Below, one piece after another: positions 1-13,682 of a stretch of 64,000 nucleotides of DNA. This DNA comes from Strongylocentrotus purpuratus (Eukaryota; Echinodermata; Echinoidea; Camarodonta; Strongylocentrotidae): NCBI RefSeq assembly GCF_000002235.5, contig NW_022145615.1:30597059-30661058 (forward strand), in the 5' to 3' direction. The notes beneath the pieces were generated by a model, which saw nothing but the letters and a program-made list of their open reading frames with translations, was not told where the DNA came from and searched no databases. The stretch's first letter is position 1. Each line of letters starts with the position of its first letter. The translations under genes were made by a program, and so were the position numbers.

Positions 1-795
1 ACAAAAACCCTAGCTCATGTGCTTCAAATCTTTCCCCAAGCTTCATCTCCATTACACTACAGTATTGGATGAAGTAGAAGTAAACAAGTCATCCTATTAA
101 AACTCTTTCTACATTTGTCCACATCACGTTTTCTAAAGAGGAATTTTCCTTTTGAGTGATCCATGTCCACACTTACAATCTACACAATCTGTATCCTCAT
201 ACAATTTTTCCTAGAGGGAACTGTTCTCTTTACTGTTATTGTAAGAAAGACATGATGGACAAAAATCTACAAAGATAAAGAAAGCTCTCATTGGAAACTC
301 TCTTCTCATCAAGAAAGATTAAATTTCAAGTGCCAATGTTATTTTGGCATCTCTGGTTAACACGTCCAAGTATGTGACTATATACACATGGCATGTTTCC
401 AATTTTTATCTTTGCCTGTCATTTTGTGTACGTCTTAACTTTAAATTTCCTCTGGCACTAATTTCTACTGGTTCACCCAATACTTACACCTTGTTTTTAC
501 TTCATAATCTCTATCCTCAACCAATTCATTCTAGAATGACTTGCTTATCACTTTCTATTCCATAATTATCACCAATAGAAACCTACATGTAATACAAGTA
601 CTCAGCCTAATAGTAATATCATACAGAAAAAACAAAAGTACCGTGTATCATAAATTCTAAGGGTTTGTATACAATGAATGCATTGCCTCCCCCCTTCCCT
701 TTACCACAATCAGGACATGTCGTATGAACGCCACTGGCCTTTTCCAAATATTCATTGGATTGCCTTTCCTTCCATTTCTTGATATTCTGATCCAT
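1..795. other. Intron or left-edge sequence, no gene seen
   Basis: AT-rich DNA with short random open frames. It should be SHC intron 6 or beyond, if the gene continues leftward. The missing SHC exon was searched for here without success. Confidence 0.5.
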
Positions 796-1223
796 GGGTG
801 CGTTTATCGTGCCTTGCCACTCAGAATCTGCAATTCTATGTGTACATATGTCACGTTTATCATCTCTTCACGATTCAAAATAAAGGCCTTGTCTCTGCGC
901 AGCTGCTTTGCGTCGTTTGACCCGGGAAGCAGACAGTTTCTCGGAGGTCAACATGACACAGCACATGGCTTGCGCTATTTCTCCAAACGGGAAATTAGCC
1001 TGGGAAGGTCCGATTTGTATGTGGGGTTCAAAACAGCTTTGCGTTTATCATCTCTCAGAAACGTTATTCTGGCTCTATGTCACATTCAAAACGCAAGGCG
1101 TTTCAATATACCCATACCTAAAGGCGTTTGAAAAAGGCTTTGCGTTTATCACCTTACAAATTTGCCTGAAAGACGTTTCAAAACGCTGATTCTAGGCAAA
1201 ATAATGGGACGATAAACGCACCC
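796..1223 (+). mobile_element. MITE with internal GCGTTTATC repeats, copy 1
   Basis: Ends are GGGTGCGTTTATCG (796-809) and its exact reverse complement (1210-1223). The core GCGTTTATC or CGTTTATC recurs inside at about 854, 1041 and 1142. The interior matches, in opposite orientation, the element at 4430-4886 (shared block around the GACCCGGGAAGCAGAC sequence). No clear target duplication. Confidence 0.7.
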
Positions 1224-3154
1224 CATCTCTCCTCCTCTCCCTTGAGTGATGTTACAACGACAACGCCGCCTGAAGACAGGAAGTATTAGCTTTCAGGTGA
1301 CAATGGCAATGATACAGAGAAGAGGGTCACCTGCCTGGAGGCATGAATCATACTTCATCTCTAGGAATCCTTCTGGAGGGTCCCGTCATGTTGCGATGGT
1401 TGGCAGCTAGACAGGTACATCTGCTGGGCCTGGTGAGCACATGTCAAGCAACGCTCTCTGACTAATCACACTATAATCTTAAAGGTACTCATGAAGATTA
1501 AATGAAGCCAAATCATGCCAAATAAAGGAGTTATGGACTTATGGGTAGCAAGATATCAGCAAAAAGTCCAAAATATCATCGCTCATTAATTTCACTTGCC
1601 ACGGTAGCAAATATTTCAAAGGAAAATCCAACCTTCAGATCCAGCTACATGTACCAGTGTTTTAAAGGGGGTGTAGCATGGCGAATACTGGTTATTGCCA
1701 TCTACGATTTCTTTTCAACAACTGCACGTAAACGAATGGACTTGATTAATGGTCAGAGTGCGCTAGCATTCACGAAACAGACCAAAGTTCTCCTCACGTT
1801 TCGGTTTTGCGTACGTACGTGAACACTGCAGTCGCATCTCCGTAGTCGTATTATACCTGATTGCTCCCCCGAGTCAGGCCATGAAAAAGTCACCCCCTTT
1901 AAACAGGAAAACAAATCTGAGAAGCAGACTGGTGAATTTTGTTTAATGAAATCAGACAACAAAATATGATTTGATGAATGTTTCAAACTTGTGATCAAAT
2001 CTATCTCACTTTTATAGAAAGATCCTTATTGTTTAGAATAATATTACTATAACCATCATTAAACTGTTCTGTTTACAAATTATAAGACAGAGAGTGAGTC
2101 ATACATGTACATGTACCTCTTGCTCAGATACAGTTGTAATTACAAGTGCCTACTTCAGAACAAGGCCTACAAAACAAATGTACTTCAGAAAGCGGCCTAC
2201 TTATTAAAGAAGGGGCAGGATTAACTGGTATAATGAAAGAAAATCTTATATACAAACATTACTCATTCCCAATCTTCATCAAATGCAGGCCAGGTAAAAT
2301 GTGGCTTGAAGGTTAATGAGGGATACTGTTACAAAGCATGACTCGATCCCCATTCGGTGTAGGTCAAGTAATCAAAGTCTTCGTAGACTATGATTAATAC
2401 ATGTGTATCCTCATGCTCCGATGCTGCTTATATAACCGGGTTTCTATTTACATATTCTATAATTAGACAGATAGGTGAGATAGGTGAAACCGATCTGGAC
2501 TACCGCAATAGAGTGCGATACTCCCAGATTGATTTAGTCTCTGACAAACAGCCTTTTTAACTCAAATTTGCACTTACATGAATGTCTTCATGACTTGTGA
2601 ACCCAATTTTGTTTGTTCTCTCCTATGTTCTTTTGTTCTTCTCAACTATTAGTTGCTGCTTTTAAAACTGTCATTTTACATTACACTGCAGAAGTGATTG
2701 TTTATTGCATCAACAATGATACTTTGTTGACAAACAGCCCAAACAATGGAACAATGTGCATACAATGTGCATACAATCTCATCCTCAACAACTTCTACCC
2801 GATCTCTCTAGTGACATCTTGGGAATCAAATTGAAAGACAAGCAAGATAACAATGTATCAGGCAGTATAACAATAGTAAGTACTGAGTGTCCACTCAGTC
2901 AGAAGAGCAACACAGCTTTAATCTCTAGTTTGCAGGCATTAACCCTTGTCCTTCGTTTAGTGTAACAGTGTCTGCACTTTGAGACTAGGCTAATGGCATA
3001 CTGCATAGGATCTGTACTTACAGGCCAAGTCCACTCCAATTTTCAAAAATTATAGCATGTTGTAAATAAATCAAAGGTGAAAACTGCCAAATATCACAGG
3101 CGTAATTCAATCAGGTGATTTTTAAGAACGATTTTTGTTTTGTTTATTTCTTAC
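1224..3154. other. SHC intron sequence, nothing coding seen
   Basis: AT-rich with scattered ACATGTACATG palindromes (for example near 2104). No exon-like peptide with splice sites was found. Confidence 0.5.
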
Positions 3155-3206
3155 CTCTTCCATTGACTGGGTCCTTTGCCACATACGCCACATAGTTCTG
3201 AGTTTC
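3155..3206 (-). CDS. SHC: SHC coding exon 6 (last one inside the window)
   Basis: 52 nt: ETQNYVAYVAKDPVNGR plus one base (phase 1). Acceptor TTTTACAG, donor GTAAGA. It matches EYVAYVAKDPVNQR of known SHC; the Lys and Arg here are phosphotyrosine contacts in the human domain. The expected next exon (ACHILECPEG-like) was looked for between 1 and 3154 and not seen. Confidence 0.94.
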
Positions 3207-6200
3207 CTGTAAAATGAAGAAGAGAGGAAGATTCAGAAGAAAGAGGAACAAAAAGATAATCACATTGTAAATGAGGCATACCTATCATTGTGCCATTCAG
3301 TGACTACATTAATGCAATAACAGGATTATAAATGATTCAAGGAGAAAACAAGGCAAAATTTTAATTTCCCTGTGGCTTTCACCCATTAAATGCTACATGC
3401 ACGCCCACAGGCTTGGCCTGGGATGGAAAATGTGTCTTTCAATATCAAGGCATATATTCTTGAAACAGTTTATTAGTAAATGGGAGTGCTTTAGAGGCAT
3501 ATCTTGTAACAGTAACTGATTGGCATTGACACTTCACTTTCCAGGCAATTAAAATGATACATATTTACATTTGATTGGGAGTGCCAAACAAATGTATCCT
3601 CAATTACAGAAGGTACACTGCGCAATTGTTTGGATAGCACTTACGATCAACTCAATCTTTTTATTACAAAATCAATGTCAAAATCTAACTGGGGACAAGC
3701 AGACATGACCCAGATTGTCAGCTATAGACTTAAGACAGTCCCTGCGAATGGGAGTGCTTTAGAGGTGTATACTGTAGCAATAACTGATTGGCATTGACCC
3801 TGTACTTTCCAGGCAATTAAAACAATAAATATTTACATTTGATGAAAGGTAGGATATTTATGTACATATAGAACATAGGCAATGCATCCTCAATTACAGA
3901 ATCACACTGTGCAATTGTTTGGATAGCCCTTCACCTCATCATAATCTTTTTATTACAAATCAATGTCAAAATTAAACTGGTGAAAAGTAAAAGTAATACA
4001 GTATGTCACCAAATGAAGCATCTGTGTTACCTCATATACCTTTACACAAGTGAGGATGGTCAACTTTGATGACCATCTTTCTCTCTCTGTCTGATACTAA
4101 TCTTTCATATTGGGAGACACTACTCACTGAAATGTAATCAGAGTTTGCATTCCTAATGTACAAGTAGATATACCGGTAGATGCAATTCAAATTGCGATTG
4201 TAAAGATTGGACCTACAACTGTACATGTACATTACAGTGTACACCAGTACAAATAATTAACTCATTACTATCAATGTGTATGACAGAATTGAGTAGCCAA
4301 TTATCAGATTCCGGGCATGTTGGGATACAAATTTCAATATCACTTCCCACAACCTACATGTACAATAAGCGAGGGGTACAAATTTGCACCATACACATGA
4401 ACATGTTTGTATTGCCTTATTTGCATGTCTAGGGTTGAGTTTATCGACCAGATTTTTGGCTAGAATCAGGTTTCTCAAACGTCTTTCAGGCAAATTTAGA
4501 AGGTGATAAACGCAAAGCCTTTTTCAAACGTCTGTAGATATGGGCATATCTAAAGATGCAAAAAGGTGTGTTTTGAATGTGACATATACAGCCAGAATCA
4601 CGTTTCTGAGAGGTTGATAAACGTAAAGCTGTTTTGAACCTCACATACAAATAGGACCACCCATGTGTTGTGTACAAGCATGTATGTGAAGTTGACCTCC
4701 GAGAAACTGTCTGCTTCCCGGGTCAAAACAGCTGGGCAGACACAAGGCCTTTACTTTGAATTGTGAAGGGACGATAAACGCGACATCCCGCAAATCACGA
4801 TCGTATAGTGGGGTTCGATAGTGGGGTTTGATAGTGGGGTACGATATGTACATATCTAGTGGCAAGCCCTGATAAACGCGCCCTAGTAGTAACGAGACCT
4901 ATCATTTTTTCACTATAAATCAGTTCTATATTTTTCACAAGCACATGCAAATTTGAAGCATGTCCTTTGCTTCCTCACTTGCAATCATGGTTCAAAGTCA
5001 TAGGACAAGTATTCAATATTACACATTCATGTTCTCTGGTGAGAGTCATTAGGGCATAAGGATATGAAGTAATTCCCTTCAGGTCCTTTGCAGATGTATT
5101 TTCCTGAAGCCAATTATCAACTAATATCCACTGATCTTTATTTAGAACTTTTTGTTATCTCTCCCCCTCCTTACAAGACATGACCAATGTAACAACACCC
5201 TCCTAAACCCCACCTTGGGCTTTCTGACCAATAGTGTCAAAGATCTTAGTGACTTAAAAAATGGAGGGATGATCTATTAATACAAGCAGGAAATCTTTTA
5301 CAAAAATATAACACCCTCCTGAACCCCACCTTGTTTCTGACCAAACAGTGTCAAAGATATTATGACTTTAAAAAATGGAGGGATGATCTATTAATACGAG
5401 CAGGAAATCTTTACAAAAATGTAACACCCTCCTAAATCCCACCTTCTTTTTGACCAAACAGTGTCAAAGATCTTAATGAATTTAAAAATGGAGAGATGAT
5501 CTATTAATATGAGCAGTAAATCTCTCTTTTGATGAATAAAGAACAACTGCTGCTGGTTTATTGATGACTGTTCAATCACTGAAGGGCTCTGTGTACATGA
5601 CATGGGCATATTGATAACTCCAGGTGTGGAGAAAAGCCACCTAAAGAACTCTGAAAAGCACCCTACTTATTCATCCTTAAAATGGTGTGATGAAGTGATA
5701 AGAAAGAATACAAAGAGGACATATGCATATTACATGTAGGTTCAAGATGAAAGCAAGAAATACAACATTATAATTTGAGAAGAAACAAAAATGACAGTGA
5801 TAGATTCAAGAAAAAATAGAAATCAAATATAAAAATATCAATCTACATGTACAGGAATGGCAGCTTGCAAGGAATAGGGCCTTGATATATATATTTGTAT
5901 ATATATATTTATTATATTAATAATATTATTTATTATTTATTATAAACCTTGAGCATTCATATACTGTACATGTAGCTATGGCGGTGTATTAACAATATAC
6001 CAGAGGCATTGGAAATTAGAGATACAAGGAAAAATACGGAAAAGGTATAACAAGGGAAATGAAGCCATCAAAGTGAAGGAAAATTGTATAAAGAAATCAA
6101 ATATGTATTGTAAAAAGACCTCCTAACAGGCATATTTCCTTGTTTTTGTGTGAAAATAAGACCCATGTCATAAATCAGAGTTTGAACAGGAAGGATTGAG

Positions 6201-9200
6201 AAAGTACACCAGACAACAACATGTAATTACTTTCTTTATTACTATACTCTAGTATATACGTGTAGTATTCTGTGTACCCTCTGGACAGGAAGATAACAAC
6301 GCTATCCTATAACAGGATGTCCTGTTTTACTCCTAGATGTCTTCCCAAATGAAAAATCAGGAGAAATTAATGACATTGGCACTTAATGTATAACCTTGGT
6401 CCACTCATATTCACATTACTAGGGATGTAGTTATCGTACTAGGGACTATCACTATTGAATATTGATCAAGTACTTGGCGCTGATTCAACATACTTTCATT
6501 CTAGCAAAGTTTAAGCAACTAGATATTAATACACAGTATATGAAATGAAGTTTAAAAATCTGTTTTAAATTGCAATATCTTTTATAATCAAAAATTTCAT
6601 CTAATATTATGACAAAAAAATCATAATATCCTTTGACATAACAACAAAATCTTCAGCATCATATCAATTCAGAATTCTCATGAAATTTCTCATTCTTAGT
6701 TCTTTGACTTCTATTCTAAGGATGTTGAAAATACAGTAACTTATATGTAACTTTAAGACTGACAATCACAGCATATTTCAATACTAGTCTAAGGTCACAA
6801 GAAACTATTAAAATATATGGTCTGCATGTATAATAATGTAGTTCAAAGTATCAAAATGCATCATTCCTTTCAAGCCAGATTCAGATTGATGAGGGTAGCA
6901 TGAATTTAATTCAGTAACACAGTACATGGAGCAACGTGTCAATGTATGTAACATGAGCATTGCCAGAAACTTGTTTATGAAGCCCATAAAGATATGTAGG
7001 CTTATTAATCAGTTGCCATTCTAACACCTTGAAGTCCCTCTTGTGGTAACACGTGTGTTAAATTCCTCCCTGATCGAGTGAAAGACTTGGGTCCTATCCA
7101 AGACATGGCCCAGGGTTTATACATACATCAAAACGGTTTACTGGTTATCAGTAATTGCTCATGTTTTCACATTTAAAGGGAAGGATGAGTAGGCTTCCAA
7201 TGAGCATAAGAGTTTAAAATGACTAGTTTGGGCTTAGGTTATAAGATACGTTGAGTTAAGAAAAACCATATGCACCTATAGTTCAGAAGATCATTAGAGA
7301 CAGAAATCTTCTTGTGTTAAATCGTACTTGTTCAATAATGTTGTCTCACAAGAAAGAATACCGGTAATTAAGTTGTAATTACCTGCACTACACCAGATTC
7401 TCAGTCAGGTAGTTTCAGTCTACTCTTCTCATCAAATAGTTTCAGTCTACTTTATATATGTTAATCTAATAGTTTCTATATAGCAGATCTTACCAATGAG
7501 TATTCCCATAAAGTGACTATTTTTTTTTAATCGCATAGTACATAATGACATTGGTTCATTGATTGCTATTCTTATACAGAATGATTAAATCTCAAGTACA
7601 TGTACATAAAAACTTAGTTGGCTATGAAACCAATATGAATGTACTGCCATGTCACATTGATGTCAAAGAAACATGTAAGGTACAATGAAGGAAGTTAATA
7701 GAGGTATAAATGTACTTACAGCATCGCCACCTGATGCAAACGAGATGCCCTGCATCTGATGGTTGGCTATTGGCTGAAAGTCACAAAAAATATACAAAAA
7801 GAAAAGAAGAAAATCATTAGAGTACATACATGTATACAAAGGGGGATATGAGAGGTACATGCTGCAGCTGATAACTTTTGAAATTCTACAATGTTGTAAC
7901 ACATTTCTTCAAAACGATAGACAAAAAGACAGAGAGGAAAATAATTAGGGCACATATCAAACTGGGGATTTCATAGGTAGCTGTGCAAGGTAAATATGTG
8001 TATTGTTTTTTTGTTTAATTATTTATGAATACAGTAAAACTACATAATTTAAGGAGACGAACAAGCCATAATCAAACAAAAATCAATTTCATGTACATGT
8101 ATCATTATTATTTTGTCATCCACAAAATGTATCCATGTTTTGTATGCTATAGCACAATGAATGCAGTGCACCATAAAATGAAAATGAAAATGAAGTGCAG
8201 TTTGTTCTCCAGTTAAAATTCCTCTTCCGAACAGTATAATTTGCACTGTTTCCCTATCAAAAATCAATTGAATCTTCAGTATTACCCCCCCCCCCCCCAA
8301 AAAAAAAAAAAAATATTCAAGAGTAAAAGGGCATACAATTAAACTAAGCCAATTTACCAGGTTTAAAGGGAACTCTATTTGTTCAAACCAATTTGAACAA
8401 AAGCCTAAGGCTCTGAATCCAGGATCAGGTTTGAATTTTGATAGAAAAATATAGGCCTTTGTGATATGTCCATCTAGAATTTGAATTTCTTATTTGTGTA
8501 TCTCTGACAAGGGGCTTTAAGTTTTGATATACTGTATAAATGGCCTTGAACCCGTTTCTTTGAACTGAAACCAGAGTTAATCACAACTGCATTGAGCTGG
8601 AGATCACACACCAATGATCAGGACATCCCTGAATAAAGATGGCACAATGATTGCAGTGCGCCATGAAAACAGGAAAATGAAAATGAAAATGAAAATGAAA
8701 ATGAAAATGAAAATGAAAATGAAAATGAAAATGAAAATGAAAATGAAAATGAAAATGAAAATGAAATGCACTTTTTTTCTCCAGTTAAAATTCCCAATAC
8801 ATACAATTTGCACTGTTTCCCTAAAATCAATAGAATCTTCAGTACTACCCCCCCCCCCCCTAAAACGTAAGTAAAAGGGCATACAAGAGTAAAAGGGCAT
8901 ACAGTCTAGGCCAAATGTATCAGGTTAAAAGGGAAATATAACCTGAATAGTAAACTACTTTAAAAGAAAGCAGACAAATCAGAGAAGCAGATTATTTCTG
9001 GTCATAATCAGTACCATTACAAGTTTATAACTACATCTGTAAATATAGGGTACAGGCCTAAATGGCCGATCATATGAAATATCAAGTTGTGATAGATAGC
9101 CTACATGTACATTGTAGTAAGGGGGTCAAGTAGACTAAGGTCAAGATAGGATGTCTTATTCACTGGTCAAAGGAGTTTAATGCATACATCCATCATGCCC

Positions 9201-12200
9201 TGTTCACATATGGCGCAGGAACCCCCCCCCCCCCCCCAAACAAACACACACACAAAAACAAACAAAAAATAATTAAAAAATTTAAAAAAATACCTGGTAA
9301 GGGCACCTTGAATTTCTGCAGCTGATAATACATTGTACACATACATACATGTATGTAGGTCCAAGTATACAAATACATACATGTACATGTATGTATGTAT
9401 GAACATGTGTATTTGTGTATGTACTGTACATATGCTTAATATGTTCATATTTATTTGGCTAAGATTAGAGACAGAAAGGTGTTAAAGGGAAAGTCCACCC
9501 CCAAAATAAGTTTGTTTCGATAGAGGCAGAATAATAAGAAAATCAGGTGAGTGAAAGTTTGAGCAAATTCTGAATGAAAATAAGAAAGTTATGAATTATT
9601 GAAGTTGTGATCAATCAAATACAAATTGGCAACTCTGTGACTTATTATACGAGCTCTCCCTCATTTGCTTTGTGCATAATATTCCATAAAATCATGTTTT
9701 CTTCGTTATTGATGATGGAATATATATTTGTTCCTTGCAGGGGGAATATAGAAACATATTTGCAATTATTATATTTAGGGTGCATGTACGGTTGAAATTT
9801 TTCTTGAGGGAAAATGAAAATTTTAGATTTTTTTAGTACTGAGCAAATGGAAGTTGAGCTCGCATGATACGTCATAGAGTTGCCAATTTGTGTTTGATTG
9901 ATCACAACTTCAAAAATCCTAACTTCCTTATTTTTAATCGGAATTTGCTCAAACTTTCACTGACTTGTTTCTCTCATTTTTCTACTCCTATTAAAACTAA
10001 CTTAATTTCAGGGTGGACTTTCCCTTTAACTCTATATAAAGTGCTATAGTTTAAATCATGCCCTTCTGGCTCTTGGCAAGCGATGAAGTTATTCACAGTA
10101 AAGCTACTGATTTCCTCCCCACTTCCCATTCACATTATGTATGAACAGTTCTCTTCTTCTTTTTTTTGTTGATGTGGCTAACACCCATGTATGAACAGGG
10201 CTTCACCATAAACTTGGAAATGAAACTCCAGCGATGTTTTGTAATTGAGACGACTGTCATCCATCTATCTCGGAACTCAATTTACATCATTATAAACACA
10301 TCTGTGGATGTCATTATCTCTCCTTCCAATGACTCTCCAATAAGCAACTGACTTCTCATTGCATCAATGCTACATCTTGCAAATGAATTAGAATACAGTG
10401 GGTGCGTGTGCATTCATAAGATACATGTAGGGCAGTTGTGAAATACATGGGTTGGAATATAAAAATGAACTGGCATACCGGTAATAATTATTACAAATAT
10501 GGAAGAAAAAAAACATTTAGAAGATACATCGAGACAATAGAAATAAGTAAAATAAGTAAGAAAATATGCATTCCTTCAATTAAGATGAAATGCTTAGGAA
10601 ATGAACGCCACGTAATTCACATTAATCTTTTGTGTTGACAATTTACCTACTTGTGTATTGCATTGATAACATTTGATGAAAACACGATCACAATGACTTC
10701 CAAGAATTAGAGGTTGATTTCTAACTAAAATGCATTGCCTACAGAATTCATGGTTACACGGTACACCAACATGTCATTGTCATGCTTCCCCATAATACAT
10801 GTGGGCGATGGACACGGCTACTGAAATTGCCTTAGGTTGATTTTTGAAGTTTCTGCAATCGTTTTAAAATTTAAGAGACTAATTGCATTATGAGAAGCAA
10901 GTTTTTTTAAAATATTATTCCGATATATTCATCAAGCAGCAGATGGACTGTTTGGACCAGCTACATAAAAACAAACTTCTTTACCAAAATTGATGAAAAT
11001 CACATACACCAAAAAAGCACAAAGCACATTTGCACCTTGAGATAGCATGACAAATATGAACAGTTAGTGTAATTAGCAATCTACCTTTCCGGTTTCTTTT
11101 ATTCTGATGTTAATGCTGGCTGTAGATATTGTGAGATTGACATTGGCTCCTCCAAATAGAATGTTAGGGTTCTCTCCTATAATCTTACAGATTGTCTTGC
11201 TTGCCTGGTAAGAGAAAAACGATGTGAGAAAAGATGGGAGAAAGTCATAACATACAGGTTTTTTTTTAATGAATAGAATAACAAAAACAAGATGCAACTT
11301 TTATGACTACATGTGTACATGTATTTGGTATCAAACATTCAAAAAACAGGATTGGATACAAACATTTTAACAAGTGTTTATCCATTTGAACCCTTATGAA
11401 AATATGAACATGAAAATAATGGTAGCGATTAGGGATTACCCGAGTGAGCTACAGAAAATCTTTATACTGCTCCTTGAACCTCCCCCCCCCCCCCCACACA
11501 CACACACACACACACAATGGCCCAAATTCACAAAGGAGGTTTGTCGACAAACCTCTGTGAATTTGGGGCAATGTGTGCACCATCTCCATTCAATGAAGTA
11601 TACATGTAGACACATTCATTTACAAGGGCTGAGGGCATCTTCTCCTACCAGGTCCCCATTTCTCTCATGGGTAGAGAGTGGGTAGCAAGATCAATGCCTT
11701 GACAATTACATTGTAGCTTAAAACAAAACGTTAAGCCTATAATTCTACCGTTAGTTTATAGTAACTTTTTTGAAGCTTTTCTGCTTGCTCACAAAAACGT
11801 GAACCCATTGACTGCTAAATTGTCATTTTTGTACAATAACCACCCAACTCTGATAGGTAATGGGTTTAGAATGGAGTGAAAGACCTGATATGTGTGTACT
11901 ACAAAAGAGGAAGTGGGGCACTGGAAATAACTGCTGTGTACACGTCATTGAAGTAGGCACAAGTACACAAATGTCCAACAACCATGGATTGTATTGTAAT
12001 CAGAAATAATTCACCTTGAAATGCAGTGAATACAAACAATATTTCAATCATGTGCTACATGTACAACCAAAGAGATACCAGCTTGGTATTCATAGGGAGC
12101 ATACATGTCCTTGTTCTACGTGTTTACCAAGAAGTAAATGTAATTCATTTCCTTGATAGTTTGCCTTTTCCTTCCGGACACCACTACAGTGTATTTGGCA

Positions 12201-13643
12201 TCTGATAAGAATCTGTGTTCATTTTAATTATTCATCAAAATGTTATAACTACTAGGGAATTTCCATGCAATGTGTCCCATACGAAAAATGACATTTATCC
12301 ATTTACAGGTATTTCATCTGTAAATGGAAATCTCTTGATATATCGAATAATGGTTATTACTAGTATTCATTTTTGCAAGAAACAAATGGAAATATATATA
12401 TCATACATGTACACTCACACTAAACTCAGCGCTAAATGAATAATACTCGTCTATCTATCAGCAGACAATATAGGCTTTCCATTTATTTTGGGGAAAAAGT
12501 GGAACATACATGTACATGTACAGACCTACATGTAGGCTAAAGAGAGAGTACACTATAGATTTACAACTTGTAAAAATGTTGTTGTTTTTTGTTAATATTA
12601 AGGGGGATGCAAAAATATAATGTCCACTGTACATGTATCACAGCTGAATCTGTGCCCATTTCAAAATTACACTTTCAGTCAAATCCCTGGGCAGTAGTTA
12701 AGAGCATGTGCTTGTTGAGATTCTGTGGGGGTAGTGAGTACTATTTTTTTTTTTTTTTTTTTTGCTCAACAGGAGGAGGGAGGGGGAGGAAGGGGGGAGT
12801 GGGGAGAGTGAGCAGTATTTTTTAAAGGTGTTTTTTTCATTTCCTTTGTTTGCCAGGGGTTGGGGCCCGAGCCCCCTGCCCCCCCCCCCCCCCCTGTCAC
12901 TGCCTATATGTGCTTGTGTAAAAATAGTATTGATGAAGCTTAAAACTTGAGACAATTCACGAGCCCAATAGTTCCAGATAAGATAAAGCTTTGAAAAGGT
13001 GGGTAAACTTTCAATGAAAGTGAAAAACTTATGCATCTCCAAGCTTCTTGAGTTTAGTACATCACGACAGACAGTGCGTACCTGGATCCAGCAGCTAGGG
13101 GAAGGATATATATTTTTGTCTGTTGCCATGGGAACAGCAGGGTCTGTTTGACAATGACCTTCACTTTGTCATTCAAGCGATACATGAGTGCACATGTACA
13201 TCAGTAAGTTTGTCAGCTCATAATGGAGATGGTGAATGTGGTTTGAGAGGATTAATCACTGCTGGGGTAGCACCATAGCAGATCTTTACAAGATCTTGGG
13301 AGACTGCACATGCAGTCAGACAACTGGTACTTGTTATTTGTAGGTCTGTAATACATGTTCAATGTACTCATGCATTATTCTAGCTAAAGCTCCTGTAACG
13401 AAGACCCTGTATTACATAATTCGTCCTTGTTTTCACGAAGTGACAGTAGTGAGGAAAATTGTAACGCAAAGTGAATGCAATTTTTTTTCACTACCGTCAC
13501 TTCGTGAAAACAGCGACGAATTTTAGTCTAGGTCAATGGATACTAATAAAGGGTATGAGCTGAAAGGGCTGTCCAAGACTATAGAAAAGCAGGATCCATT
13601 TCCATGTAGGGTTCTACGAGGACCCCCCCCCCCCCCAAAAAAA

Positions 13644-13682
<39 letters not shown>

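Noticed and set aside
724..1131. 135-codon open frame
   Set aside because: Lies across the MITE at 796-1223; the similar peptides at 4486-4865 arise from the second MITE copy. No domain or splice context.
5191..5524. CRISPR-like regular repeats
   Set aside because: Three long contiguous units without spacers in an animal intron; a plain tandem repeat.
12698..13129. 143-codon minus-strand frame
   Set aside because: Depends on homopolymer runs; no conserved domain, inside SHC intron 3.
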